Below are positions 45,101 to 57,653 of a stretch of DNA of 64,000 nt, in pieces. The DNA lies in the NCBI GenBank assembly GCA_022036555.1, contig CM039126.1, positions 3,374,676-3,438,675 on the forward strand. The letters run 5' to 3'. Made by a program: the position numbers and the translations under genes. The stretch's first letter is position 1. Each line of letters begins with the position of its first letter. Under the pieces are notes generated by a model that did not search any database, was not told the origin of the DNA, and saw only the letters and a program-made list of their open reading frames with translations. This stretch comes from Microstegium vimineum. Lineage: Eukaryota > Streptophyta > Magnoliopsida > Poales > Poaceae.

Positions 45101-48100
45101 AGGCAGCAGAGTGCCATCAGTGGTGTTACGTAGCACTGTCCATTGATTCCTGCTGTCAATGGCGTTATGCTGCACTGCTCGTGGAATGGTGTTATGCTGC
45201 GCTGCTCGTGGACTTGTCGTTGTGGTCTCATCTTCCGATGATGAATAACAATGTAAGTGTAACTCCTCTTGTATGAACCGATCTAGCTCTAGGTCTAGTT
45301 CTCGCAAAGCTTGTGCACGTGGAGATTCAGCAACACCTGCAACAGTTTCCTCATGCCTGAATGGGGAAGTGGTCGATGAGCCATCAAGGGTGTTGTTACA
45401 CGGTGCTGTTCTAGGACTGGCAGTGACCAACTCTTGCAGTGATGCAGTGTTGCTCAGCTTCTCCAAGGATGAAACATTTGCCTCTCCCAAAGTTTGTGCA
45501 CTGATTGATTTTTGCAATGATGAAGTTGATGAATCATCTGCCTGTTGCAGAGTTATCGAAGATGCAGTCTCAGCAACAGCAGACACAAGCTTCTCAGACC
45601 TGAAGGGAAAAGGCTCGATGAGTACAGAGACCTTACAAGATCCATACTTGAATAAATTAGGTTTGTTTTTTTAGATAATGGATAATTTATATCCGGCTTC
45701 ATCTACCTCAGGTAGAATCAGGCCAATCATTACAAAGTTCGGTCAAGCGACAAGCACACACATCATAGGTATCACAAGCTTACAAGTAGACCACAGGAAA
45801 ACAAAGCGGAAAGTAAAGTTTTGACTAATGAGGACCAATAAACCTAGTTGATAACCATCCATTGTAATTAAAGAAGTGCAATGCTGATGTCTCCAAATGC
45901 TGCCTAATAAGAATCAACTGATCCCGTAGATCATTACGCCGCTGCAGCCTTGCCCGTTGTCGTAGCCAATGAGTTCCCCTGAATAGCACCTGAAAAAAAG
46001 TTTTTGGTCTGTATTTGTCAAAAACTACTTCGTTTCTTGTTAACCAAATTGTCCAACATAGAGCTGACGCTGCCATTAATAACAAGGAATTATGTATGTT
46101 ACCACCCGCCTTAGACCAATTAATAAATAAATCATGAATACTAAGGGGAGGTGATAACCCAAACATTAAGTGTACAACACGCCACAAGAACTTAGCATAA
46201 TAACATTGGAAAAAAAGGTGTTGAATAGTTTTTGAATGATGACAGAAGCAACATTTCGTATCACCATTCCAGTTTCGTCGTGCAAGATTGTCCTTGGTTA
46301 AGATCACACCTCTTTTTAGATACCACAAGAATATTTTTATTCTTGAAGGAATTTTAATCTGTCATAAATCCTGTGACACTCTGACCCATTGTTAATTAGT
46401 GCAGCATACATAGATTTAACCGAAAATGTACCAGATGAATGTAATGCCCAAACAAACATGTCCCTTTCCTCCTGTAAGTTCACATCTTGTAACGAGGCAA
46501 CAATCCTATGCCAATCCCTCAGATTTCTACCCCCTAAATTCCGGCGAAAGAAAATGTTTAGTGGGATTGATGCAAGTACAGTTGCCACGGAATCCTGCTT
46601 TCTTCTCACAATGTTGAATAACGAGGGAAATTTATCTTTTAATGGTTGGTTTCCCAACCAAGTGTCCATCCAAAAACGAGTTTGTGACCCGCCTTTTACT
46701 TTGAATGAACCAAAAGTCATGAAACTATCTTTTACATTCATCAGTCCTTTCCAAAAGTGAGAGTCAGTGAGCCTTTTGGTACAATTCCCTAGAGTTTTAT
46801 CTTTTTATATATTTATTTCTCAATAATTCTTGCCACATGCCATCCTCATTTAACAACTTGAAGAGCCATTTACTCATCAGGCATTTGTTTTGTAACTCCA
46901 AATTCTGTATGCCTAAACCACCCTGTAATTTTGGTTGGCACATAATTTCTCATTTAGCTAGTCTATATTTTCGCTTGTGATGGTCGCTTTGCCAATAGAA
47001 TCTTGATCTAAAACAGTCAATCTTTTCTAATACTCCTTTTGGGAGTTCAAAGAAAGACATCATAAACATTGGTAACCTCGAGAGCACCGATTTTATTAAG
47101 ACCAAGCGACCTCCTAAAGAAAGCATCTTACCTTTCCATCCGCTAAGCTTGTGTTCAATTCTGTTCTCTATTGACCATCAATCTTTATTACTTAGTTTCC
47201 TAGTGTGCATAGGTAAACCAAGATATCGAAAGGGAAACTTACCCACTCCACACCCAAACAACTGCGAATAGAAAACCTCCTGCTCTTTTGCTTTACCAAA
47301 ACAAAATATTTCACTTTTATGAAAATTAATTTTGAGCCCCGAAAGTTGCTCAAACGTGCTTAGTATCAGTTTCATGTTTACCGCCTTCTCAACATCATGG
47401 CTCATAAAGATCACTGTATCATCCGCATATTGTAGAATAGACAAACCATCTTGGACAAGATGAGGAATGACCCCTTCTATCTAGCCGACTTCCTTAGCCC
47501 TAGCAATTAGTATAGCCAACATGTCTGCCACTATATTAAATAGTATTGGAGACAGTGGGTCACCTTGCCTTAGGCCTTTTTTTGTCTGGAAATAGGAACC
47601 AAGTTGGTCATTCACTTTAATATTTACATTTCCTCCCTCTGTAAACTGCTGCACCCAAGAACACCACTTCTGAGAAAATCCTTTCATCGCTAAGGTTTGT
47701 TGTAAAAAGTTTCATTTTACTTTATCATAAGCCTTTTCAAAATCTATTTTAAAGATTATTCCATCTTGCTTTTTTGAGTGAAGTTCATGAATCGTTTCAT
47801 GGAGAATTATTGCGCCCTCCATGATATTTCTTCCTGGGAGGAAGGCAGTTTGTGTTGGGCTAATGATCTTTTGGGCAACAGTGGATAGTCTACTAGTCGC
47901 AACTTTGGTAAAGATCTTAAAAGAAACATTCAACAAACAGATCGATCTATATTGTTGAATGACTTTCGCATCTTTCTTCTTTGGTAATAGAATTATAGTA
48001 CCAAAGTTGAGACTATTCAAAGGCAGATTTCCTGCATGAAATTCCATAAAGAGAGCCATCAGATCATCTTTTATTAAATCCCAGAAGACCTGATAGAACT

Positions 48101-49452
48101 CAGGTGGAAAGCCATCCGGTCCTGGTGCCTTATTGTGTTCCATCTGGAACACCGCTGCTCTGACCTCAGGCTCAGAAAACACACCAGTTAGAAACTCATT
48201 TTCCATACTAGAGACTTGAGGTATGTCTTGGACTTGGTGCTCCTCCAAAACTATAAAAGAGCTCTCCGGGGGACCAAACAAGTTTTTATAATAGTTGGTA
48301 ATATGTTGTTTTAGTTGAGCATCACCTTCTATTATATTGTTGCCGTCCTCCAATTGGAAAATACGTGTTTTTCGATGCCTACCATTAGCCAATAGATGAT
48401 AATATTTAGTATTAACATCACCCTCCAGTAGATGTTTTACCTTTGCCCTTTGGTACCATTTAATTTCCTCTTCACGCAATAGTTCATCCAATCTCTCATT
48501 TAACACATGTTTAAGATTTAGTTTCGTCTGATTAAGCAAAGAGATTTCTGCCTTCTTGTCTAGCACATCGAGTTTGTCTAACAGTTCTTTTTTCCCTTCT
48601 TATAAGCCCCACTCACATTTTTTGCCCAGCCTCTGAGGTACTGGCGAAGTCTCCTAATCTTCGCCTGTCACCTCTCTAAAGGGGTGCCCTCCACAATCAC
48701 ACTAAGCCAAACATCTCGCACCATATCACAAAAACCATCCCTAAGCAACCAACCCAATTCAAATTTGAATTGGGGTTGGTAAGCCGGAGATGGAATATTT
48801 GTGCTTAAAAACAGTGGAGTGTAGTCAGAAATGTCTCTGCTCAAAGGAACCACAGTTGATAGCGGATACTTAGACTCAAAATCCGTACAAATTAGGTTTG
48901 TTAGAAGGGGTGATCCAAGTATACATATATTCCGTTTCCACTCATCAGCTTCGGTCAGGTTCTTTGATTTTCGAAAAATTATGTGCCCACCCTTACTCCT
49001 GGGACTCTAACGAACTTCAGATTTAGGATTGGAAGGCTTTAGGGTTCATTGAGAATTTTACAAGAGGGCATTGAGCAACAAGGCAAGACAATGACGACAC
49101 CATTTTCTAGGCTACGGAGATAAGTACACACTTGGACATTTGGTCCGGTTTCCTAAAAAGATTCGTTCAGACAACAGTTCGGGTTCTTAGTAATTTGGGT
49201 TTTTGTAAAATTGATTGATTGCTGTCCAAACTTTGTTTTGGGAAAATAGCGAAACCAAAAAAACCTAGTACAGCTCGATTGATATTAGAAAATAGCCCAT
49301 CCAAAATAAATCACGAGTTAAAAATAAGTTCGAATAATAAATGATATACCGTATTACAAAGGCGTTAGATCCTATATGAATGCAAAAACAAAATTATTAG
49401 TGTATGCAAGACGAGAGACTTACGTGTCATTGTTACCATCGAGATCCGCCAT
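42164..49452 (-). pseudogene. DUF3615-like gene, multi-exon, with nonsense codon and LINE in intron 1
   Basis: Grass-expanded family of unknown function. Exons (minus): 49424-49452 (MADLDGNND), 44922-45599 (SEKLVSAVAETASSITLQQA .. DLELDRFIQEELHLH .. MDRLGSFRTLGGPF), 44268-44406 (RIVQERAPGGGTYPSTRKTS, YRYLVEALLDLYN), 43980-44193 (HSYYYHYNFTTKKNEAGD, CTFFAEVSHKLAESALE, VNCCCKIDDEDNG), 42288-42418 (WCYGCKNNGSHGMRHPKNSD), 42164-42202 (EETKEKRLRNISK). All junctions are GT-AG and all six phases agree, good evidence for one gene. TAG at 44984-44986 falls between GGPF and SLQEAED, where relatives have a coding residue, truncating the product at 214 residues. Further 3' exons are uncertain; 39194-39314 (SNEVAPPLDWEQYVSEIA .. 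LKGLNSVG) may be the last. Confidence 0.7.
45665..48960 (-). mobile_element. LINE (L1-like non-LTR retrotransposon), 5'-truncated and degenerate
   Basis: Reverse transcriptase is clear: NKAPGPDGFPPEFYQVFW, LLPKKKDAKVIQQYRSICLL, TAFLPGRNIMEGAIILHE, GLRQGDPLSPILFN, LQYADDTVIF (the YADD catalytic site), FRYLGLPMHTRKL. The zf-RVT C-terminal part reads KCCFCHHSKTIQHLFFQC with Cys/His residues. The 5' side begins in the end of the endonuclease (SRDISDYTPLFLSTN). The frame is broken by TGA at 47712, a stop near 47481, TGA at 47178, plus shifts after 46741. The minus-strand 3' end has an A run at 45664-45672. Inserted in intron 1 of the DUF3615-like gene, same orientation. Confidence 0.92.
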
Positions 49453-49562
49453 GCTCAATCCAACTTGTCAATCAATCAATTTTTTCAACTAGATAGAAGA
49501 TAATTGCATTGATCTCTCTTGGGTGTCGGCAGCGCTATATATGCACGGCTGGAGGAAGATTC

Positions 49563-49907
49563 GGGGGTGTTTGGATCGAGGGTCTAAAGTTTAGACCTTG
49601 TCACATCGAAGATTTTGATGGTAATTAAAAGAACTAAACATGAGCTAATTATAAAACTAATTACACTGGAGTAAACTAATTAGCGAGATGAAACTATTAA
49701 ACCTAATTAATTCATCATTAACAAATGTTTACTGTAGCATCATATTGTCAAATCATAGACTATTTATACTTAATAGATTTGTCTCGTAAATTAGACTTAA
49801 TCTGTGTAATGAGTTTTGTAATTAGTCTATATTTAATACTCCAAATTAGTGTCCAAATATATAATGTAACAGATCTAAAATTTAGACGGTGGGATCCAAA
49901 CACCCCC
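49563..49907. mobile_element. MITE with GGGGGTGTTTGGATC ends
   Basis: Left CGGGGGTGTTTGGATC and right GATCCAAACACCCCCG are perfect inverted ends; the middle is AT-rich with TTTAGACC / GGTCTAAA words. 345 bp. Superfamily (Harbinger or hAT) not fixed because the target duplication is not clear. It lies about 110 bp upstream of the DUF3615-like gene ATG, so in or next to its promoter. Confidence 0.75.
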
Positions 49908-50949
49908 GAAACAAACTAGGGATCGGCTTGATCAAATCAATCAATCTGGGCCCTGCTCACGCGTGAGCTGCATATGGGCGTAGAAAGTCGTCCGATTACA
50001 AGCAAGGTCCGGATCACAAGTGAACTGCATATGGGCCGGGCAGAAAGCCATCTGCGTTAGTCCGAAGCCGTGCCATGCTCTTTGCGGCCCATCGAGATGG
50101 AACTTTCTTCACAGGCGGGCGAGGAACCTTGTCCAGAGTCAGTCTCGCTGGCCAATCAATAAATATCTATCTGCCATAAACTTAGACAAGAGTTTTATTA
50201 GAGTTTTATTCACGTTAACTCTTTACTTTAAATCTAAAATTTTTTAGAAAAGACGACATAAACAACGTTGCATCATCTTCTTCGTTTGTATTTCACAATT
50301 ATTGTCTAATCTATAACTAGGCTTAAAAGATTCATCTAGTAAGTTATAAACAAACTATACAATTAGTTATTTTTTACCTATATTTAATACTCTATGTATA
50401 CACCAAAAATTTGATGTGACGGGAAATCTTGTAACGTTTTGAAATTTTAAAGATATCTAAACAAGGGTTAAATATGTTGATATATACGCATTTTAAATAG
50501 CATGACAGTGTATCTAAGAGATGAGAGAAAAAATGAGTTTTATCTAAAACCTAAACTCTAAATCTAGATAAAACTCTGTTAGTACGAATATCATCTTTGT
50601 GAGTCATGAAATTAAATACCTATAAAACTATAAAATAAAATTGTTCTTAAAAATAGATATTTCATCCTATTTTTATTTCATTTTATATTACATTAAAAAC
50701 AGCGACGTGAAACTAAAAATTGAGCTGGGCTTAATTATTTTTGGGCTTGAAGATGCGGATTGGAAATTTGAGGCCTGATAATAATTAGCGAGTCACATAA
50801 ATTCAGTAAATTATTAGATGCCATCCATGATTCCAAACTACTGTACTAGTATGCCTGAAATTGGCTTAAACCCCGTCACAACCAAAACTTCAAAACCTAC
50901 AACAGCCACCCTCCCTCTCTCCGCCGCTTCAAGCCTCCTGCTCCCTCCC
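49908..50949. other. Intergenic / upstream region of LRR kinase
   Basis: No gene. AT-rich with scattered TTTATTAGAGTTTTATT and ATCTAGATAAAACTC words that suggest an old inverted-repeat element at about 50190-50590, but ends could not be set. An ATG at 50818 is in frame with the kinase gene but adds a non-signal-like leader. Confidence 0.35.
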
Positions 50950-51473
50950 ATGGCCGCCCCGCGCTTCCCCTCCCTCCTGCCGCTTCCCCTCCTGCTGCTG
51001 CTCCTCCCCGTCCTCGGCGCCTCCGCGCGCAACGAGGAGGACGCCCACGCGCTAGCGGTGCTGAAACGGGCGCTGGACCCGACCGGCCGGGTCCTCGGCT
51101 CCTGGGCCTTCTCCAGCGACCCATGCGCCGGCTCCTTCGTCGGCGTGACCTGCGGCCGCGACGGCCGCGTCACGGCGGTCTCGCTGCAGGGCCGTGGGCT
51201 CTCTGGAACCCTGCCGCCGGCGGTCGCCGGGCTGCGGCGGCTTCAGGGGCTGTACCTCCATTACAACGGCATCAAGGGCCCCATACCGCGAGAGATTGGG
51301 AAGCTGTCCGAGCTCACGGACCTGTACCTCGACGTGAACCATCTCACTGGCCCCGTGCCCGTCGAGATTGCCGCCATTGTCAACCTCCAAGGTGAGGCTT
51401 TGAGCTTTCCGTGCCTTCTTCCCTTCCTTGGTTTTTCCTGGGTGAAAAGTTCAAGCAAGGACAGCTTCCTGAT

Positions 51474-51504
<31 letters not shown>

Positions 51505-54500
51505 CAGTACTGCATTTTGAGATTGGTTCAAGAATGTACTACCGGTGCTGGGGTGGGGTCTTTCATGCTCGATTAGTCGATTTCTTTCTCTCCTTTCAGG
51601 GGTTTGGAATCAAAGTGGCACTGAAATGTCGCCTTTAAATACAAGTTGCGTGAGCTCCATTCATCGTTTCAAGAACCAATGTACTAACCATGACCGGTCT
51701 TTCCTCGTTTTGGTACAAAGAGATCCGTCTTTTATGGCGAAAAGGGTCCATTTTCCGTCTCTTTGTAGTGGGGTTTTGGCACAGAATGGGAACTTTGTAT
51801 AAGTTCATTTATTAAGTTACAACATTCTTTATTTGGGTAGGTGGGTTCATTTAGAGTTTGAGATTTTTGTGAGCAGAACGCGCGAAGAACAGTTGGTCGT
51901 GGTCCATCAATGCGAAACTCCTACAGTTTGCACTCGCTTGTTTTTGCGTTTCTATTCTGGGTCATTTGTCACAATCAGTGCAACGGCTAATTTTTGAAAT
52001 GGGCCATTTGTGTGACCTAACAACTCTCTGATTTTTCGTTTCTATTCTTAGTCTTCGTTTGGAGCAGTGTGTAGCAGTCACCCGTTTATATTCTATTTGA
52101 TTTTTTTACCCATACATACGAGCTTCTTTGAGTTGAGCCATTGGCCATTGGTATTTTTTTTACTCAAGTAATATTTTTGTTCTGCTTGTGGGGACTATTT
52201 TTGGGGTGGCTTGAGATTGGATCTTTCGCTGTGATACAAAACATTTGCCATTAGAACAGAAGGAATATCTTTGATTTGGCTTGATTTTGAGCTCTTTCTG
52301 TGCCATCCCCCCCTCCCCCCTCCTCTTTGTGAAATTGAAACTACTACTACTTGTGGGTAGGGCTTTAATGATTAGGTCTTCGCCACCAATGTGGCAATGT
52401 CGATCTGTCGTCCTTCTGTTCATATTTTGGTGTTTTGCGGAACTAGGTTTATAGTATATTTTGTGTCCTAGTGGGCAGTCAAATATTGTTTTGCTGCCAC
52501 AGGGTTTATCTTATTAACTTGCACATGCATTTCTTAGTTCCAAGTTACCTAAGCGTACTAGTACAGTCCACATAATAGCTGCGTACTCCAGTCCAGATTA
52601 TAGTGATGTCTTATGTCTATCATGAAAGTTCATACAAGAGCTGATGAGTTTTAGTCTTGAACATCATAATGCTGATTGGTAATTTGAACAAATAAATTAA
52701 TTTACATAGTTCTCTCACACCCTTTTGCAGTGTTACAGCTGGGTTACAATCAGTTGACGGGCAGCATACCTCCCCAGTTGGGCAACCTGAATAAGCTATC
52801 TGTGCTCGCAATGCAGTCCAATCAGCTTGCTGGAGCCATTCCGGCAACCCTTGGTGAGCTAACACAGCTGAGGCGGCTTGATTTGAGCTTCAACAACCTG
52901 TTTGGCTCAATCCCATCCAAGATTGCTGAGGTTCCATTGCTTGAGGTCTTTGATGTTCGCAATAACACCCTTTCTGGGAGTGTCCCTGTTGGTAATAAGC
53001 TTCTCTGATTAAGATTCTAGTCTTTCTGAACCTCTTACTTTTCAGCCTTCATAGTATTAACCACTACAATTTTTTTTCCTGATGCTAGGATTGAGGAGCT
53101 TGAATGGTGGTTTCCAGTATATGAATAACAAAGGGCTTTGTGGAGCTGGCTTCAGTTTGCTAGAGCTGTGCCCTTCTTCAGAGGATGGCCTGAAACCCAG
53201 CAAGCCTGAGCCTTTTGGACCAGATGGTACTGTCAAGACACGGCAAGTGCCTCAATCGGCGAATCCAGACAACTGCTCAGGCTCTAGCTGCTCAAAGTCT
53301 GCAAACGCAACCCAAGGAGTTCTTATTGTTGCTGTTGTTGCGGTGGTGATTGGTGCTGCATTTTGCGGGTTATTTGCATTCTCTTGGTACCGCCGGCAGA
53401 AACAGAAGATTGGAAGCTCCCTGGAGGTTTCTGATAGCAGGCTCAGCACTGACCATTTCCAGCAGAAGGAAGCCTGCAGAAGGAGCGCCTCTCCGTTGAT
53501 TAGTGTTGAGTACTCAAACAGTTGGGACCCATTGTCAGGTGGGGCTGGTGTTGGATCATCCGGTGAGGTTGGTGATAGCTTTAGATTCAACCTGGAGGAG
53601 GTAGAATGTGCCACACAATACTTCTCTGATGTGAATTTACTAGGCAAGAGCGGCTTCGCTGCAACATACAAAGGAATCCTTCGGGATGGATCAGTTGTTG
53701 CTGTCAAAAGCCTTAACAAGACAAGCTGCAAGCAAGAGGAGTCGGATTTCTTGCGTGGTCTGAAGATGCTCACCCTTCTTCAACATGATAATCTTGTTAG
53801 CCTGAGGGGATTCTGCTGCTCCAGGGGGAGAGGGGAATGCTTCCTTGTCTATGATTTCATGGTTAATGGTTGCTTATCACAGTATCTGGATGTTAAGGAT
53901 GGTTCCAGTGCTACTGTTCTTGATTGGCCTACAAGAGTTTCCATCATCAGAGGCATAGCAAAAGGTACAGTTTTTTCCTATCTCTATCCCAGTGAAGATT
54001 GATATATCAGTGTTTCACTTTTCTAACCTCTTGATCTGGTCGAACATTTGTAGGAATTGAGTACCTTCACACCAAGAAGAGCAGCAAGCCAGCAGTAGTC
54101 CACCAGAACATATCGGCGGAGAAGATCCTTCTCGACCACCACTTGGCGCCACGACTATCAGTACCAGGACTGCACAAGCTCCTCGCAGACGACGTCGTCT
54201 TCTCGACCCTGAAAGCCAGCGCCGCAATGGGCTACCTCGCACCTGAGTACGCCACCACAGGCCGGTTCACAGACAAGAGCGACGTCTTCGCTTTCGGGGT
54301 CGTGGTTCTCCAAGTCCTCACAGGGAGGAGGGACGTCTCCCAGCTGAAGGTTGGCGCGGCGGCGGTCAGTGACCTCAGCGGCCTGGTCGATGGAAACCTG
54401 AACGGTGCGTTCTCGAGGGCGGAGGCGGCCAAGCTCGCCGCGGTTGCTGCCTACTGCACAAGCGAGTCGCCAAGTCAGCGGCCGACCATGGAGGCTGTAG

Positions 54501-54517
54501 TTCATCAGCTAGTCTGA
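50950..54517 (+). CDS. LRR receptor-like kinase, predicted pseudokinase
   Basis: Plasma-membrane receptor-like protein, 680 residues. Exons 50950-51391, 52731-52991, 53089-53964, 54054-54517; GT-AG, phases agree. Start at 50950 because it opens a classic signal peptide (MAAPRFPSLLPLPLLLLLLP). Then an LRRNT region (ALDPTGRVLGSW..DPCAG), about five to six LRRs (LQGLYLHYNGIKGPIP, LTDLYLDVNHLTGPVP, LQLGYNQLTGSIPPQL, LRRLDLSFNNLFGSIP), CSGSSCSK linker, TM segment GVLIVAVVAVVIGAAFCGLF, kinase domain. Gly loop is GKSGFAATYKG and VAVK Lys is present, but the HRD site reads VVHQNISAEKILLD and DFG is replaced by VPGL, so catalysis is unlikely. APE (LAPEYATTGRF) and the C-lobe are kept. No lesion in the frame. 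Confidence 0.95.
51476..51504. repeat. T10-G21 homopolymer pair in intron 1
   Basis: Ten T followed by about 21 G inside intron 1 of the LRR kinase. Long G runs are rare and often misassembled. Confidence 0.9.
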
Positions 54518-55383
54518 GTATTTGAGTATTGAGATCAGAGATGTATTTTGGGAGCGATGGTAGCGTGGACTCATGTAGTAGGGTAATGACCCAGTTGCCA
54601 CTGACATGTTGCTAGTATTGGTTAGTGTAAGTCGGTCGTCTGCTGATCGCAGCATTTCATGACTCAATGTAGGGTAAGCAGTAGCTTATGGCTAAGCTGC
54701 TAATGGTTATTACTTATTACTTATTAGGATCTGGATGTCGTGAATGTAGCAGGTTCATGACATTGTCTATTTTGTAATGTAACTTTGGTCAGCTTTGCAC
54801 TGGCTCCCCTGAATTGACACCGAGATGAGTCTCTTTATTACCAATTAATTGAACTCATTTTGGATGAAAAGATTGACCCCTGGATGATCTTGATCCAGGT
54901 ACGCTCCTATGTAATTTGTTGTTCCAGTACTAAATTAAGGTGATTCAACATAAAAAAAAAACAGGTAAAAACTAGTGTTACAGCAGTACAAATAATCAAA
55001 ACCAACTTGAATTTGAAAATTTGAATGCCTGCACAAAGAAGGAAACGTCTAGCAGTCAGGTTGGTCTGTACTTGTGCACGGGATGCACGGGAATGGCGTG
55101 TGCGTGAGCGTGAACGTGCTGTCCTTGCTGTTCCCACCGGAACGAGATCGTCTGCAGTTTGCTTCGGCAACAGCAGAGTGCAGTTGGAGAAGGATCTCCG
55201 TCCACTTGCGATCGCACGTAGGTGGGCTTTGGCTCCTGTTCCGACCCTGTGTGCTCTCAAGTGCTGGCCCAATACGTGAGATGCGACTCAATTCATCAAA
55301 AAATCAGCTGGGGCAATATATAATATAACACAGAATAATGGCGTCATTTTCTTAAAAGATGATGTCAAAACAAGAATTATTGA

Positions 55384-55417
<34 letters not shown>

Positions 55418-55533
55418 ATCCTCGACCGAGTCCCTTTTGATTTTTAGGACTAAACTTTAGTTATGTTTAGACACTAATTTAAAGTAATAAACCAAGACTA
55501 TTTAAAAAACTAATTGCACATATCTTTTCTATA
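54518..55533. other. 3' UTR of LRR kinase and spacer
   Basis: 54518 to about 54850 is the likely 3' UTR. 55020-55290 has overlapping ORFs on both strands with no recognised product. 55386-55417 is a G run of about 32. Confidence 0.45.
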
Positions 55534-57563
55534 TCTATACCTATATATATATATAATAATAATAATAAAGAGGCAAAATTTCTCTCCTCCCATTTTTTTT
55601 TAGTCCGGCCCATTCTTTTAGCCCAACAACCAAATACCAAAATCCGTCTCTCTCGCCGTGGCTATTAAAAAGTGTCTCCCGCACGACGTGAATTTAAAAA
55701 AAAAATACATACGGTCCGAGATCAATCATTTCCGTATACAACTCAGTTTATCTTTCTATATATATAACGATAGGATCTCTACTATCGGACGCTCCAGACT
55801 TGAGCAGATCCAAGAACCAGGTAAACATACAACAAGACATCCACTCTTTCGGCTTTCACACAAAGGAGACAATGATAATTGATCTCAGTGATGATGTCTG
55901 ACACGATCAAATTCTCAATAGGCTCGGATGGTTAGGAAAAAAAATGAACCGGACTCTCGTCCGGTAATAAAGGTAGACACTTAACAATGCCAAACAAAAA
56001 AGGTACATATGTAGGGACACAGACGCGCAATGGAAAAAAATTAAACAAGACTCTCGGTAATAAAGGTAAAAAAAATAACGAAGCCTATTAGCTGAGGCCG
56101 GTGAACTCGATCTCAAATCTCACGTTCGTATTTGGCCCGGCCTAGGACAGTAGCAGATATAACTATCGGTAATGCTTCCGTCTGGACGTCCGGACGGACG
56201 CCCGCCTCCGGACTCCGTCGCCGCCGTAGCCCTGCCGCCTCGCCGCCGCTCGAATGCGCTGGCCACTGTCGTCATCGTAATGGTCGTCGTCGTCGTCTTA
56301 AAGGAGGGAGTTGGGGAAGGAGAGGGTCGTTGCTTCTGTCGTCGTCACCAGAGTTGGGGGAGGAGGAGTTGCCGCCACTGTCGTCGTCATTGTTGGAGAG
56401 GAGGAGAGGGAGGAGGAGGAGGAGGCGCACCTGGGCGTCGGCCTTGCCGGGGACGGGCGGAGGAGCTGTGGCGGCGCCAGAGTTCGGACGTTGGGAGAAA
56501 GCGTTCCCGTATAAGTATTTGCGATTTACTTATGTTTATGAGAAAACACGTTTGTTTGACATGGACACGGGAGCAAAGAATGTTCTAAATTTGTAAACAT
56601 CCGTAACACAAACCGAGGCCATAAGGTTTTTTAAGATCACGATATAATAAATCGAGTACAGTAGAACGATCCAATTTAAGATGTTACGAAGCAACAATAA
56701 CCTGCAAATCATCAAACAAGAAGATAAATGATTTAAAATAAATGACATCGAGATGAAAAAGAACTCCAAAGATATGCAAGACAAGGATTCAAGCCTAAGA
56801 GATCATAAATAATAGTCCAATCCCCTAGGAAGGGATCAAACAACTTCTTGATCTAGCCACAAGGAACTACACCTCTAAAAAGAAAAATAATATGGCCCCA
56901 CGGAGACTTTGATCGTACTAACGAGCCATTGATCATTCAATCCATGGCCCGACCCGATGTGGTGGACTTGTCAACTTGCCAGGAGGAAACTGGCAGATCT
57001 CGTCATCCCGCGCTTACTAGCCACGTGAAGCACTAGGTGTTGGCTGGGCTCGCAACGCCACCATGTTACCCGCCTCATCAGTAGTCGTCTGGCCGTGCAA
57101 CAGCGCGACACCGCTGGGCGCCTGGGCTCGCCGCTGGTTACCGCCGGGATGCTTGAGCGTCACTATAAAGCGACTGGACGCGGTAGCGCGTGCAACCACT
57201 AGGCACGCTGGTCACCCGGCCACCATTCGTGCCACGACTCCCCGCTCACCACCGCTAGGACATATGAGCGCCATTGCGGGGCAGCACGATGGAGCTGCGC
57301 TCAACCACCACTGCAGATGAGCTCCGGTGAGTGGCCTAGCAGCGGCACGGGTCAGCCTACCGCTCACGCTCCTACCGGTGTCGGCCCTCAAATCGGTTTC
57401 GTGCGTCTCGACACCATCGCCAACTTCTTTGCTTGTTCACTCTCCTCTATCGGTTGTGCGGCGTGACTAAAGACGGAGGAAGGAGGAAGTGAAGTTAGGG
57501 TTTTTGGTCAACGACGAGAAATAACTAAGCGCCCCGGTGCAACGCACGGGCACGTTTTGCTAG
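55534..57563 (+). mobile_element. Non-autonomous Helitron
   Basis: Start placed at TCTATACCTATATATATATA preceded by A, followed by AATAATAAAGAGGCAAAATTTC, a common grass Helitron 5' end. The 3' end is CCCCGGTGCAACGCACGGGC, then ACGTTTTG and CTAG at 57560-57563. CCCGG.. and ..CGGG can form the terminal hairpin. It carries GC-rich gene-like stretches (56160-56510, 57010-57480) with no recognised product, and no helicase. Confidence 0.75.
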
Positions 57564-57600
57564 TCTAATAATAAAGAGGTAAAATTGCTCTCCCCAATTT
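57564..57600 (+). mobile_element. 5' end of a second Helitron-like element in tandem
   Basis: TCTAATAATAAAGAGGTAAA and ATTGCTCTCCCC match the start of the preceding Helitron (AATAATAAAGAGGCAAAATT, TCTCTCC). It begins at the base after the first CTAG. Its 3' end was not found before the Mutator-like sequence. Confidence 0.55.
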
Positions 57601-57644
57601 TTTTGTCCGGCCCTCCCTAACTAATAACTATATAAATGTGAGCC

Positions 57645-57653
57645 TTTTCCCGC
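57645..57653 (+). promoter_or_regulatory. E2F-type site near the left end of the Mutator-like element
   Basis: TTTTCCCGC fits the E2F consensus TTTSSCGC. A TATA-like ACTATATAAATG lies just upstream at 57628-57639. Role inferred only from the match. Confidence 0.35.

Noticed and set aside
45091..45276. 61-codon plus ORF rich in WCYAALL repeats
   Set aside because: It is the antisense of a short coding repeat in DUF3615-like exon 2 (AAQHNTI / AVQHNAI).
55025..55328. Overlapping ORFs on both strands downstream of the LRR kinase
   Set aside because: No domain or splice context; composition-driven.
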